The notes: a model not told the origin generated them from the letters alone. A stretch of 64,000 bases of DNA from Pogostemon cablin (GCA_023678885.1 CM042965.1:26455777-26519776); one strand, 5' to 3'. Positions 44,883 to 57,740 are shown, counted from the stretch's first letter. Numbers and translations are program-made.

Positions 44883-45978
44883 AGGCTAATGCAAACTATA
44901 GTATTTCTTTGATATCACATCTTTATGCCTAAGGTCATGTAGATTCCTTCAGGATATATAGGTATTTTAAGTTTTGTACAATAGCCAAATGCTGTGGAGA
45001 GATTAACCATTAGGTGAACCTCAAGAATGCATCCAATGGGTTGGATGAAATTAACTTGGATTCTTAGTACTCCGTAGAATTTGTTTGAGAGATTTAGACA
45101 CATTATTTTATGTTTTGTTATAAGATTATATATAATTGTCAGATATAATTGTAATGTTTTCAAAATTTGTATAGAATGTCATACTATATACCCATGAGAA
45201 TACATGTTTTATATAGTCTGTTATCTGCTTTTGTTTCTCTAAGTAAATTAGAAATTTGATGTATTCAACTAAATTATTATCAAATTCTTAGCCTGTCGTT
45301 TGAAACTTGAAATGGCATGATTATGTTTTTCTACCATGTCTAGAAATTTATGGTTAAATCTATATATTTATTACTATATGAATAATTTCTGTTTTTCTAT
45401 GTTAAGAAAAATAAAAAAAATGAGTATGGAATTTAAATAAATTATTTAAAGTTTCTACAAATTATTTAAATATTTAAATTCTTCAAATTTACTAATTAAA
45501 TATTTTGTGAAAAATCTTCAATATTTCATTATACTATAAATATCAATTTGGTCAAGTAATTTTAGATGAGTTCAATATTATTCCTATTCCTATTATTTTT
45601 GAATTTGAGACCTACAAATTTTTAATTTTTTTAATTTAGTTTTTATATATCAATTTTAGTTACGTAACTTTCTCAATTTTAGTAATTTAGCAAAAAGAAA
45701 ATGTTAAATTTAAGGAACTTGCAAACTTTATCCAAAACGTCTGAAAATCTCAAACTTATAAGACTAAAAATGGATTTCACTAAAATTTAAAAACTGAAAT
45801 TGATAAAGTTTTTAATATTTAAATATATCCTTAAAAAAAAGACAAATAATTCAAAACCCAAATTTATCTATCTTTCAAGCCTTGAGTTGAAAATATTTCA
45901 TAATTTAATTATATTAAAATAAATAATTTTATTAAAAAAAATTAAATGATCCCGCGTATCACGCGAGTTTCATCTTAA
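44883..45978. other. Intergenic, nothing recognised
   Basis: AT-rich with no gene. CCCGCGTATCACGCG at about 45951-45965 is a short palindromic motif like those in dispersed repeats, next to the TA tract. Confidence 0.4.
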
Positions 45979-46149
<171 letters not shown>

Positions 46150-46460
46150 CCCTAGATGAAATATTTAATAATAATAATAATAATAATATTTTTTTTTATT
46201 GTTTGAAAATTGAAATTTTATGTAGTACTATTTACTGTATTACTTAAATTTTGACAAAGTCTATAATAAAACGGTAATTATGTCGACCCTTTTTAAAGTA
46301 TGCTCTTAATATATGTAAAGTATGTTAATTCGTAATTAAAATATGTTTTTTAAAGTATGATGATAAACAATAAATTAAAATTATTTTTTTAAAGTGTTAT
46401 AGTACAATTCACCACAAACATACTTTAAGTATCCATAAACTTACTTTATTTATATAACTA

Positions 46461-46728
46461 CTCCCTCCGTCCCATTTCAGATGACACACTTTTCATTTTA
46501 GGTTGTCCCAAAAAAATTTGCATCTTCCTAAGAAAACAAAAAGTCAAATACAATCACCCTTCCCCCATACACTTTATTTACAAAAAAATACATTTACCTA
46601 ACACACCTAACATACTTTATCATTTACTATTTATTACCAAAAAAGAATACCATAATATACCTAAAAGTTATCACTTTTCTTAATATCCATGTATAAATAG
46701 TGTGCAAACATTTGTGGGACGGAGAGAA
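46461..46728. mobile_element. Stowaway-type MITE
   Basis: CTCCCTCCGTCCCATTTCAGATGAC at the left and GTGGGACGGAGAGAA at the right are imperfect inverted ends with TA on both sides. Non-coding. Confidence 0.8.
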
Positions 46729-46770
46729 TACTATTTTAACAATTAGCGACCCGTCTCACAAGAATGTAAT

Positions 46771-47022
46771 GCCTCCGTCCCGCATTAAGGTTGATGTTTG
46801 CTTTTTGAACGGAGATTAAGAGATATAATATTTTAATGTGGAGTGAAGTGAGATAAATAATATTTAATGTAAAATATGTTTTTATAATAGTGTTGTATGT
46901 GGATCCTTCATGGAATAATTAATTGTTTTGTGTGGGCCCAACTTGATATAAAAGAAAATGTAAACCTTAACTTGGGACAACCCAAAATAGAAAGTGTAAA
47001 CCTTAACGCGGGATGGAGGGAG
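46771..47022. mobile_element. Stowaway-type MITE
   Basis: Left end GCCTCCGTCCCGCATTAAGG pairs with right end CCTTAACGCGGGATGGAGGGAG; TA follows on the right. It sits only 42 bases after the previous MITE. Confidence 0.75.
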
Positions 47023-47069
47023 TATTCCTTATTTCAATAGTCAAGAGTCAAAACGTATTAGTTTATTTT

Positions 47070-47290
47070 AAACTATCAATCGGGTCTGAATTATTTTTTT
47101 AATCAATTTAAGGCTTGAAATATGTATAATTATCAATTTGGAGCCTGAATTTAGACCCTAAATTGATAAAATGTGAGATAATATTTGATAAATTCAAGCC
47201 TTTGATTGATAGTTTTACATATTTCAGGTCCTGAATTGATAGAAAAATTAATTCGGCCCCAAATTGATACTTTACCCATTTTTCAAGTCT
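47070..47290. repeat. Foldback-type repeat
   Basis: AACTATCAATCGGGTCTGAATTA and later inverted forms (TGATAGAAAAATTAATTCGGCCCC) surround internal phrases such as AATTTGGAGCCTGAATT and TTTCAGGTCCTGAATTGATAG. The pattern suggests a small degenerate foldback or MITE element without clear ends. Confidence 0.4.
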
Positions 47291-47699
47291 TGGATCGATA
47301 AAATTCCAATAATATTAAATTAAAAATGGATACATCTCACAATTAGTCTCATGTAAAGATATCTCACAAGAGACTTTTTCGTGATTTAATACATAATTTT
47401 GTTATGGTTGGCATTTTATATTTCTAGTATTGAAAATTTAATACTCTTTAATAAAAATTACTCCCTCCTTTTCATAAAAAAGTTTACATTATGGTAGATA
47501 TGGAGTTATAGAAAAATTATTTTTTTATTTACTTTTAAGAGTAATTTAGTACTGTCACGACTAAATTCATTCTATAAAATAATCAAATTTAAAAGTGAAA
47601 TTTTTTTTGAGCTAAAAAGAAAACAATAGCTTTCAAGATTTATAATAATAGTAAAGGAGAGCATAGTTAAACCATAATTAGAATTTAAACAAATATCTT

Positions 47700-48260
47700 A
47701 AAAGTTAGAGAACGGAAGACTTTAAGTGGTTTGTGTGCAGTGACAATCCAAGAGTCATTGTTCACATGATTAACACTAATTTAAGTAAATTAAGTGATAC
47801 TCCTTGCCATAATCCAAACCCTTCCAACTCATCACCCGTCACATCGGCTACACAGCATCATCTGTAGATGGAAACATAGGGGGGGTGAGCACACGAGAAT
47901 ATACTCAGTGGGGGATTCCTGGTAAGAATTCACAATTGAAAACGACTTCACATCATGAGAAATGTACATCATGTACTGTAAAAGTAAAGGGAATTTAACC
48001 ATGGTCAAAGTTATGCGAACGCGCCCGTCTTTCCTTATTGGCATTGCAAAAATACCAATTGTACGTACAGGATCCCGGCCCACCGGTCTTAGGTAAAATT
48101 TTCATGCATATTTATAACATCAATAAATGCAACCAAGTTTAATATAGAATTCGTAACAGAAAGCCCATCTCAGTGAAGACGAGTTACACAAGTGTAAGAT
48201 TAAAGGCTGAATTTGGAACGAGCGTTGTCGTAGCTATTTTCCCCTTGCACCCTCTTCGCC
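47700..48260. other. Non-AT-rich unknown segment
   Basis: This segment is less AT-rich than its neighbours, with phrases such as ACTCAGTGGGGGATTCCTGG and GGATCCCGGCCCACCGG. No coding frame of interest was found. It may be a piece of an old retrotransposon or gene leader. Confidence 0.3.
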
Positions 48261-48378
48261 TTCAAGAGTTTAATTCTTTCTTAGCGTATATAATCAAGTG
48301 TATTTATCTATGAACTATTTGAATGATTTCTATTCACGTGTGAAAAAGTCACTTAAGATATCACTTGTTTAATTTTTA

Positions 48379-48580
48379 CTCCCTCCGTCCACTTACAAGA
48401 TACTCGTTTGCTTTTTGCGCGTGGATTAAGGAGTATTATTATTATATGTAAAGTGGGTAGTTGTATTAGAGAGAAGTGGTGGGCCATAGGGTGTACCTTT
48501 TTACCAAAAAAGGAAAATAGATACCTTTGAAGTGGACGCCCAAAATGGTAAAATGGTACGTTGTAAGTGGACGGAGGAAG
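48379..48580. mobile_element. Stowaway-type MITE
   Basis: CTCCCTCCGTCCACTTACAAG and (right) TTGTAAGTGGACGGAGGAAG are well-matched inverted ends bordered by TA. About 202 bp. Confidence 0.88.
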
Positions 48581-48937
48581 TAATATTTATATCATACTTT
48601 AGGGTTTTCATTTAATTATCAATAATCGATAATGGATCATTTAAAATTTTAAAATCTTTTATTTAGTGGTTAGCCTAAGTTAGTGCTATAAAATAAAACA
48701 TTAACTACAAGGCTACTTGAATTAGGGTTCTTAAGTTCGCAAGATGTTACAGTTTGGGAAAATGGTTATAACTCTCCAACCTCTAATTTATTCCAAAAAC
48801 TGTTTTGTGTGCATATATTATACACATAGGTAAACATTTTCATGCTTAGCCCTTCCCCTAGTTCGTTCGTTTTAGTGGTTAACGAAAAAGATGAAGTTTT
48901 ACTTGGGTTTCACGTAAGTAATCTGCCACAGTTTAGT

Positions 48938-49025
48938 AAAATATACATAACTTTTATTTGGATAAATATTTTTTAAAGATATTTTACAGTTATATAATAG
49001 ACACATAGACGAACAAGTTTTGACG

Positions 49026-49096
<71 letters not shown>

Positions 49097-49500
49097 ATGA
49101 TGATAATAATAAGTACTACAATACTATACAGTTTAAAAAGTATCTACTAGATTATTTATCATTTTTAAGGTATCGGCATTTCAAATTCTTTGTCTTAATA
49201 AATAACATTTAATAAAAATATATCTTTATAAAATTTAAATATAACCTGATATATGATATTATGAATATATTTATAAAAAAAAGAAAAAAAAAGAGATATT
49301 TAGTCATTAAGAGTTGTACAAACCAAAGTGGTTAAGAAGTGGAGTGAGTTTACTGCAGAAACTTGTTACCCAATTTACGCCATTAAGATGGATGAATCTG
49401 CAAAAATATTAAACATGCAACTTGTTCGTCTATGTGTCTATTATATAACTGTAAAATATCTTTAAAAAATATTTATCCAAATAAAAGTTATGTATATTTT
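48938..49500. repeat. 82-bp perfect inverted repeat around a (TA)n loop
   Basis: Arms 48938-49019 and 49419-49500 are perfect reverse complements over 82 bases by eye. The 399-base loop holds a (TA)n tract (about 49029-49093) and AT-rich DNA. A second TA tract (49508-49540) follows. The origin (foldback element or inverted duplication) is unknown. Confidence 0.85.
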
Positions 49501-49505
49501 AAGAG

Positions 49506-49543
<38 letters not shown>

Positions 49544-49559
49544 ACATAAAATTTGAAAT

Positions 49560-51575
49560 ATTAATGATTATCGTGAAAATTTAGTAGATTTTAGAGTCGT
49601 TTCGTGTGATTTCTGCGTGTTTTATGTTATTATTTTATTTATTTATTTTATTTATTTTTGTTATTTTTATTTTTGGAGTAAAGTGTGTGAATCTTGCTAA
49701 TTTTTTATTGTAGGAATGAGGTATGTTTGAGCAAAAATTAGGAAAGGAGAAAATGAGAATTAAATCGGGACAAAAAGGAGAAAAAAAAAAGAAGATAGCA
49801 GTAGAAAAAATAACATTTTGAAAGGAGAATACAACACTTTTGCTGGGTGTAGAGAAATGAGTGAATAGACCACAACCTTAAGTGTTGTCGTTTCAGCATT
49901 GTCTATTTAAGTTGAAGAGAGCAGGTTTCAGCGTTGTCTATTTAAGTTGAAGAGAGCAGAATTTTTGAATTTGTAAGAGAAACTCGATCGAGTTCTCTTT
50001 TACTCGATTTAAGTTGAAGAGAGCAGAATTTTTGAATTTGTAAGGGAAACTCGATCGAGTTCTCTTTTACTTCGCGCTCATGGAAGACTCGTTTTAATAA
50101 AAAAAGGAAATCCGCATAGGCTGGGAATTGAACCCAAGACCTAGCGCTTGCATTAAGCCGCTTCCAACCGCTTGGCCAATACCGGTTCATTGTCACGAAT
50201 CGTACGGAAATCTTATTAAACCATTAAATCTTGATCCAAATTTAAATTAAAAATATTGCTGAGGCTGGGATTTGAACCCGCAACCTCCCGCGTGTGGTGC
50301 GCGCCTCAAACCATTAGGCTACGACTGGTTCATGTATCCAAATTGTACGGATATTTTATTTAATTTAATCTTCTGGAACCGGTTTTGAGCCAAAAAAGCC
50401 CAATTCTCACTTAAGCCCAATTTCTCCAATTAAGCCCATTACCCATATTTGCCCTAATCCTCCGTACATATATATAGAGCCTCATTCTCATTTTTTTTGG
50501 AGGGCACCCCATTCTCATTTCTCCATTTGGAGGCTACACCTCCCACTTCACACACACTCCATCCTTCAATCCATCCACATTTCATTCATCACCCATTCCA
50601 ATTGATCAAGGAAGCAAGAGGATTGAGAATTGCAAGAGAAGATAGAGACTCCAAGTGAAGAAATTCAAGGGGAGAATTTATTTTATTTTGTAATTTTCTT
50701 AGGTTTAATTATGGAATTTTGTAAGATAATTTATTTTGTTTTACTTGATACTATGTTAGGCTAATCTCTTTGTGAGATTAGCAATTATGATTGGTGTTTA
50801 TGCAATTAAATTCTAATGTTGATTGAGCTTTGTGTAATTTCTCTTATGATATATGATTTGCTTGATTCAAATTATGATATGTGTGGTTAAATTCTCTATT
50901 CATGATGTTAGGATGACAATTCTAATATTATGCTTAGGGTTTTAATTGAATCATGTTATAATATGTATTATGTATGTTAGTATGTAAAGTGTGTGGCAAT
51001 ACCTTTGTATGCTTAGAACATTCATAGGAGAACATTTAATTGATGATCGTATTTGGTAGTTAATTGAGTGAGGGGAACCCAATCTTATAATCATAGTACC
51101 TTCTAAAGGAATTGAGAGTGAGACACAATCTTATGTGCTTGAAACTTATAATGAGTTGAGAACCTAATCACCTTGGCCATAGGGGTTAGGGGAACTTATG
51201 TGATTGCCCTTATTTCATTGCTTATGACATATTAGAATTGGTTGCATAAACTCTAGATTTTCTATACCATGATTATGCTAATTTCATCATTGTATCATTT
51301 GGAATCCATCTAACATTTCATCCATTCATCTATCATTCATATCATTTGTACATTTTCTATCTTTAATTGCTTCTCTAGTTGTTAATTAATTGTAGTGTAA
51401 TTAAACCCCCATCCTTTTATTGATTAGTCCCGCTAGAGTGAAACATCTTTCGAATACGGATACATCACTTTCTCCCTTGGGTTCGATATTATAATTTTAC
51501 ACTTGGTCACCACGTCACACAACGATAGAGTACTCTTACTCTTATCAATTTGTACCAAAATTGAGACTAAGTTCA
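49560..51575 (+). mobile_element. Athila-like solo LTR
   Basis: Read on the plus strand, this is homologous to the minus-strand LTRs at 51580-53163 and 55754-56775: shared text includes AGAACATTCATAGGAG, AACCAATCTTATAATCATAG-like sequence, GAATTGAGAGT and GAGAACCTAATCACCTTG. It ends AAGTTCA, the same terminus as the LTR whose end is fixed by a primer-binding site at 55754. No PPT or PBS adjoins it, so it is a solo LTR. It carries repeated AACTCGATCGAGTTC-type palindromes near 49980-50060 and two tRNA-like modules at 50117-50332. Confidence 0.65.
50117..50332 (-). repeat. Two tandem tRNA-like modules inside the LTR
   Basis: On the minus strand, module 1 has A-box TTGGCCAAGCGG (plus 50168-50179) and B-box GGGTTCAATTCCC (plus 50123-50135). 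Module 2 has A-box TAGCCTAATGG (plus 50311-50321) and B-box GGTTCAAATCC (plus 50268-50278). B-boxes are 145 bp apart. Sequence following each module is also similar, so the whole unit was duplicated. Neither folds into an obvious full tRNA; SINE heads or tRNA relics are likely. Confidence 0.55.
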
Positions 51576-51579
51576 TGCA

Positions 51580-53163
51580 TGAACTTAGAGCCAATTTCGG
51601 TGTAATTGAACAAGGTAAGCGTATCTTATCGTGTAGTTATTGACCCAGTTTAAATATCGATCAAAGGGAGAGTTCAATCCGAGGTGTATCCGGATTCATT
51701 TTTAACCATGCTTTATAGGAGTGATCGGGTTTGGGAGTATTAGAATTAAAAGATGAAATATCTACTCAAGTAACAAGTAAACTAAATAACAACTAAATGA
51801 GATTTATGCAAGAGACAAATATCCAAGAATGGAAATGAAGTGAAAGATGAATAATTTAAAGAGGAGCAACGCTAACCACATTCAAGATAAATGACATTAT
51901 ATAGATTTGTTAGATTCAAATGACAAGCATCAATGATAAATGGTTTAGAAGCAATCACAAAAGTTCCCCTAATCCCTATGGTCAAGGTAATTAGGTTCTT
52001 AACTCATTACAAGTTTTAAGCACTAAGGATTGTCCCTTACTCTCAATTCCCTCAAGGGTACTATGATTATAAGATTGGTTCTTCTCACTTACTTAATAGT
52101 CTATCTAGATCCATTAACTAAGTGTCCTCCCATGGATGTTCTAAGTACATAAAGATGTTACCACATACTTCACATACTAATATACACTATTTATACTATG
52201 ACATGATTCAACCATAACCCTAGTTATAATATTGGAATGGCTTTCCTAACATCATAAATAGAACTTTCAATCACACAAGTCATACTACAAGTAAGTGAAT
52301 CATATATCATGTAAGAAAAACCAAATATCATATAAGCTATCATTTAAAATCCAACAAATCCATAAAACCTTAATCCATCTTGTGGCTAGCTTCACTATAG
52401 GTCTAGCCAACAATAAACATTATCAAAACATCCCCAAAATGCTCAAATATGTTCATGGTTTCAATACAAACTAAAAATATTACAAAAGCAAAGCACGGTA
52501 TCTTCCCTTCTTGAGGTAGGCTGGATGTCTTTCTTCACTTTGCAAGCTCCCAATCTCAATCATCAATCCTCAATAGATTAGTGGTGAAGATATTAAGAAA
52601 ATGAAGAGGATGGATGCTAGGATGGTGGATGGATGATGATGAAGGTATGGAATGAAGAGAATGGTGTGTGTTGTGTGTGTCTTGGAACTCCCCCTTGCAA
52701 AATCTGATGTGGGAAGTGAAGATTTAGAGTATTTATACCTCTCTTGAATGCCCAAAAGCCGAATTACAGCTGGCACCTTTTTGCATGAAAACTTGACCGA
52801 GTTTCCAAAAACTCGGTCGAATTTTCATGCTTCGCAAATCCACTGAAACACACTGTAAGAGAAATTCGACCGAGTTTTTGGAAACTCGGTCGAATTTTTA
52901 TGCCAAACTGCGACCTTCAACACTGTAAGAGAAACTCGGTCGAATTTTTGGAAATTCGATCGAGTTTTTGCACCCTTTCTCAAATTCATTGTTTTGTCTT
53001 TGATTCTCTTTCCAAAACACCTATTTACATCAAAGTAAGCTCAAATTAATCAACCTCATCAATTCCAATCATATCCTACAAAATATCGCACAAAAACGTA
53101 CAAAACACACATAAATCGAACATAAAAATGCACAAAAATCTAAGTGAATTAGACGATAATTAA
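51580..53163 (-). repeat. 3' LTR of the gag-only element
   Basis: About 1.58 kb. The part 51580-52615 is a close direct copy of 55754-56775. The remainder (U3) contains several AACTCGGTCGAATTT / AATTCGACCGAGTTT palindromic repeats at about 52790-52970. The inner edge adjoins the polypurine tract. Confidence 0.75.
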
Positions 53164-53566
53164 ACCCCCCAAACTTAAGGTGTTGCTCGTCCCTGAGCAA
53201 TGAAAGTAAAGAACGAAGGAGTAAAATTCACCTAGATACACGAAACAAAATAACATGAGCTCCAACATAACCACAAGCAATTAGAGATTGTAAATCAAGT
53301 TAGGAAACCTTACTAAACTAGAAATTAACACATGTGGAGTTTAAATTGCTCAAGATGGAGATGAAGCAACACAATTATACCCCTAAACCATAAGCCTCAC
53401 GGGTGTGTTTAACACTCCTCTCTTGTGAAATAAAAGTTACGATCCCTCATTCAATTGATCATAGTCGAATCATCATAGGTTTGCAAGTGAACTTATGCTT
53501 GTTTGCCAATTTTAATGTCACACAAAGATCATAAAGGACTTGTAGTAAGGATGTAATGATGGCTCT

Positions 53567-55605
53567 TTAGTAGGGTAGGAAAATATGAATAAGAGTGACT
53601 TTTATGCGTGTTATGATCATAGAGAAGGCCTTCCAAGTGTTTTCTTCGTTCAAACTCCATCTCTTCTTCTCTTTTCTCTTTGCTTCCTTGCACTTTTCCC
53701 ATTTCTTGGGAGATTTCACTCCCTCTTCATCAATTGGAGGGATCGCTTCATCATTCTTAACATCTTGGGTCTCTTTCTCTTTCCCTTTTTCAACCTCAAC
53801 TACCATGTGCTCTTGTTCACAATCTACCTCATCATCTTCCTTTGGCATCAGAGGCTCATCATATTTTGTTTCACTTCTAAGCACGATAGCCTTGCATTGC
53901 TCCTTAGGATTGGTAATGGTGGTAGACGGAAACTTCCCTTGTTGATGAACATCCCCCTTTTCACTTGCAATTTGACTCATTTGTGTCTCTAGTGCTTTAA
54001 ACCTTCTATCATTCACTTCATCCTTTTGCCTTCTTTCTTCCCTATCTTGCTTAATAAATTCAAACATTTTGCTCAATTGATCCTCAACCGTAGGCTTTCC
54101 TTTATTGTTTTGAGCCTTAGCTCCCGGATTGATCCCCGGCGGAAGTGTAAGAGCATTACTTTGATTTCCATAAAACAAGTTATCAAACCTCCGAGGTTGT
54201 TGAAAATTTCCACCAAAATTCCCTTGACCAAACCCTCCTTGCCTAGGTGGGTATCCTCCTCCTTGGTGCCCATAATTCTCTCCATAGTTTCCTTGAAATT
54301 TCCTTCCTTTCATGAAGGCGACTTCCTCAAGTGACATCTCGGGTTGGACCCAATTCTCTTGACCTACCACACTAGATGAAGATCCTTGTTGAGACATTTG
54401 GAGAGGCAATTTACTCATTGAGCTTTTAGTAGGTTGATTCATCATAGGCAAAGAACTTGGAGATACTTGCATATTGGCATTCATTCTTTTAAGTATCTCC
54501 GTGATTGCCTTCTCCGTCACATCTTCCTTCGGTGCTTCCACTTGTTTCACTTGTTGCATGTAAATCTCCTCCATCTTAGCTATCCTTTCTATCTCATAAC
54601 TTCCCGCTACACGATTCATAGGACACTGTCCAGAATTCAAAGCAATCTCCTCACATATAGACATGGCTCGTTCCGGTGTTTGCCCCAAGATAGAACCCCC
54701 TGCGGATGCATCAAGTAGAATCCTTGAATTCCCATCTAATCCCGCATAGAAAGATCCAATTTGTTGATCAAGAGGAAAGCCATGTCGAGGACATTGTCTC
54801 AACATATCTTGGAATCGATCCCATGCCTAACTAAATGTCTCCATTGGCAATTGCTTGAATTATATGATCAAGTTTTTCAAGTGTAGCATCTTAGATGGTG
54901 GGAAGTATTTGTTCAAGAACCTTTGGGCTAGATCATTCCATGTATTACATGCTCCCCTAGGGATTGTGTAATACCAAGCTCGTGCACGGTCACAGAGAGA
55001 GAAAGAGAAAAGCCTCATCTTCACAATATCATCGCTTACTCCATTGATCTTGATGGTGTTGGATACCTCCACAAATTGAGACAAGTGAGCTTAGGGTCTT
55101 CCGTAGCACCACCCCCAAATTGATTTGCTTGGACCATATTAATCAACCTCGTTTTGATCTCAAAGTTGTTGACATTCAATGGCGGCCCCATAGCATAATT
55201 TCCCACTTGTGGTTGGAAAGGATCTCTAATATTCATGCCTCCATGATGTACTTGAACTTGAGGTTGTTGCACTACCGGAGGAGCTTGTGGAATATTTCTA
55301 GCCTCTTGTTGTGCTAGCAATTGTTGGATAATTGCTTGCAATGGTTGATTGTGTAAGTGCACTTGGTGGAAATTTGCTTGTTGCATAAGCTCCGGATTCA
55401 CTTGAACACCTTGAGCATTTTCCATACCATGATGGACATTTTGTCCATTCCCTTCTTGATCAACACCATTGCCATTAGCTTCTTCCAATATGTGATCTAT
55501 TTCTTCCTCTGTTGGATATAACAATGCTCTCCTTCTTCTTCGTAAGGTAGCCTCTAACTCCAAATCCAAAGGCTCAACAGATTGAGACCTTGAACGAGTG
55601 TGCAT
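53567..55605 (-). pseudogene. Athila-like Gag, two frameshifts
   Basis: Retrotransposon structural protein. Piece 1 (55605-55036, starts MHTRSRSQSVEPLDLE) has a basic RRRRRA stretch and a Gln/Asn-rich middle; the frame is lost near 55085. Piece 2 (55084-54860) holds the core gag helix region, VKMRLFSFSLCDRARAWYY and WNDLAQRFLNKYFPP, typical of the Athila/Tat gag domain; the frame is lost again near 54855. Piece 3 (54805-53567, 412 residues) has SFYAGLDGNSRILLDASAGG, a Gly/Gln-rich zone, a helical EERRQKDEVNDRRFKALETQ and KAIVLRSE, a variant of the AITLRSG motif seen before the protease in Athila. There is no zinc knuckle and no pol follows. Confidence 0.85.
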
Positions 55606-55735
55606 ACACCTACAAGATTTATCAAGTTAGATCACCAAACAACCAAAATAAAAAAACAAATAAAAAGAAAGCAAGTAAAAGTACTCTTAGCAAAGCTAAT
55701 CAAACGCGAACTCGTTACTCTCAAGATTTAACTCT

Positions 55736-55753
55736 CCCCAAGCAACCGCGCCA
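55736..55753 (-). promoter_or_regulatory. Primer-binding site (tRNA-Asp type)
   Basis: The minus strand reads TGGCGCGGTTGCTTGGGG directly after the LTR end AAGTTCA. It resembles the tRNA-Asp primer site TGGCGCCGTTGCCGGGG of Athila/Tat elements with three differences. This fixes the LTR end at 55754. Confidence 0.75.
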
Positions 55754-56775
55754 TGAACTTAAAGCCAATTTCGGTGTAATTAAACAAGGTAAGCGTACCT
55801 TATCATGTAGTTATTGACCCAGTTTAAATATCGATCAAAGGGAGAGTTCAATCCGAGGTGTATCCAGATTCGTTTTTAACCATGCATTATAGGAGTGATC
55901 GGGTTTGGGAGTATTAGAATTAAAAGATGAAATATCTACTCAAGTAACAAGTAAACTAAATAACAACTAAATGAGATTTATGCAAGAGACAAATATCCAA
56001 GAATGGAAATGAAGTGAAAGATGAATAATTTAAAGAGGAGCAAGGCTAACCACATTCAAGATAAAGGACATTATATAGATTTGTTAGATTCAAATGACAA
56101 GCATCAATGATAAATGGTTTAGAAGCAATCACAAAGGTTCCCCTAATCCCTATGGCCAAGGTAATTAGATTCTCAACTCATTACAAGTTTTAAGCACTAA
56201 AGATTGTCCCTTACTCTCAATTCCCTCAAGGGTACTATGATTATAAGATTGATTCTTCTCACTCAGTTAATAGTCTATCTAGATCCATTAACTAAGTGTC
56301 CTCCCATGGATGTTCTAAGTACATAAAGATGTTACCACATACTTCACATACTAACATACACTATTTATACTATGACAAAACCCTAGTTATAATATCGGAA
56401 TGGCTTTCCTAACATCATAAATAGAACTTTTAATCACTCAAGTCATACTACAAGTAAGTGAATTATATATCATGTAAGAAAAATCAAATATCATATAAGC
56501 TATCATTTAAAATCCAATAAATCCACAAAACCTTATCCATCTTGTGGCTAGCCTCACTAGAGGTCTAGCCAACAATAAACATTATCAAAACATCCCCAAA
56601 ATGCTCAAATATGTTCATGGTTTCAATACAAACCAAAAAGATTACAAAAGCAAAGCAAGCTATCTTCCTTTCTTGAGGTAGGTTGGATGTCTTCCTTCAC
56701 TTTGCAAGCTCCCAATCTCAATCCTCAATCCTCAATAGATTAGTGGTGAAGATATTAAGAAAATAAAGAGGATGG
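55754..56775 (-). repeat. 5' LTR of the gag-only element, truncated
   Basis: Close copy of 51580-52615. Homology ends abruptly at about 56775 after GAGGATGGAT, where unrelated AT-rich DNA starts, so the U3 part is missing. Confidence 0.75.
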
Positions 56776-57740
56776 ATTGGCAAGTATGGCAACATAATTA
56801 ATAAAATAAATAATTGTATGACTCGTGTATTTTTTTTTATTTTTTATTTTAGTGAATGGAGGTTGGTCCTACTATACGAGAATCGTTATTCTTTTAAGTT
56901 AAGGGCCATTTTTAATTGATATTGATCTAGGATAACAACCGAATGAATATTTCAGGCTATCCAATATATTCGAATTCTTATGATATGGTTGTTGGTAGTT
57001 TTAAATGGGTTTGAGACAAGTATTTGTACTTAAATAAAATTTAATTAATGTTCGAAACAAGTACGTTAATGATTCAATACTTATTGAATATTTATTTAAA
57101 ATAATAGAATTATATTATATTTAATTAATAATAGAATAATTGTCAATAAATATATTAATTTAAATAACAATAAAATTATAAATACACACGAGTATTAATA
57201 AACAGAAATGAGATAAATATGAGTATCTTAATTAAAATTTTAAATGGAACGGTTACAATACTAAATATTGATAGTTAAACGACCTATTGTCATCCCAATT
57301 CGAATTATCAGGTGCCAGGTGTTTAAGATGGTGATAAATAATTACAGCAATCTAATATATAGCTTTATATATTTGCTACAATAAAGAGATCTCCTCCTCC
57401 TTTGCATAGCTCATTCTCATCATGATTGCTCATGTAGCTTTTTTCTTCTACGCTGCGAACTAGTGTCACTTATGTGCTGCTCCGCTCATTCTCAGCACGA
57501 TTGCATTTGTAGCAGCTCTCTTCTACACTGGCAACCATGTCACCACTGACGGATCCAGGATTTCGATCTAGAGGGCCAAATCTTCGTCTCACCAAACAGT
57601 TCATATTTTTTGTTTCTAATTGTTTGAAAAAATGTATTTAATTTATCAATTTTAAAGACTTTCTTTTGCACATTTTAGTGTTATTTGGTGGTGCTAGGAG
57701 TTCCAGATTCCAAGAAAATCATATTGGTTGATTTGCTTGG
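56776..57740. other. Intergenic sequence
   Basis: No gene is recognised. ACTGACGGATCCAGGATTT at about 57546 resembles the terminal phrase of common plant hAT-like repeats. At 57400-57530 the phrase CATTCTCA(T/G)CA(T/C)GATTGC is repeated about 85 bp apart. Confidence 0.4.

Larger units (their letters stand above)
51580..56775 (-). mobile_element. Gag-only Athila-like element (TR-GAG type)
   Basis: On the minus strand: 5' LTR 56775-55754 (truncated at its outer side), primer-binding site 55753-55736, gag 55605-53567, polypurine tract near 53175-53161 (TTTGGGGGG) and 3' LTR 53163-51580. There is no protease, RT or integrase between gag and the 3' LTR, so it is non-autonomous. Gag itself is frameshifted twice. 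Confidence 0.75.

Noticed and set aside
47832..48083. 83-codon minus-strand ORF
   Set aside because: No recognisable motif or codon pattern; kept as unknown sequence.
50117..50332. Functional tRNA genes
   Set aside because: A and B boxes exist but no complete cloverleaf with paired acceptor stem could be seen.
53585..54718. Plus-strand ORFs opposite gag
   Set aside because: Shadows of the well-supported minus-strand Gag.
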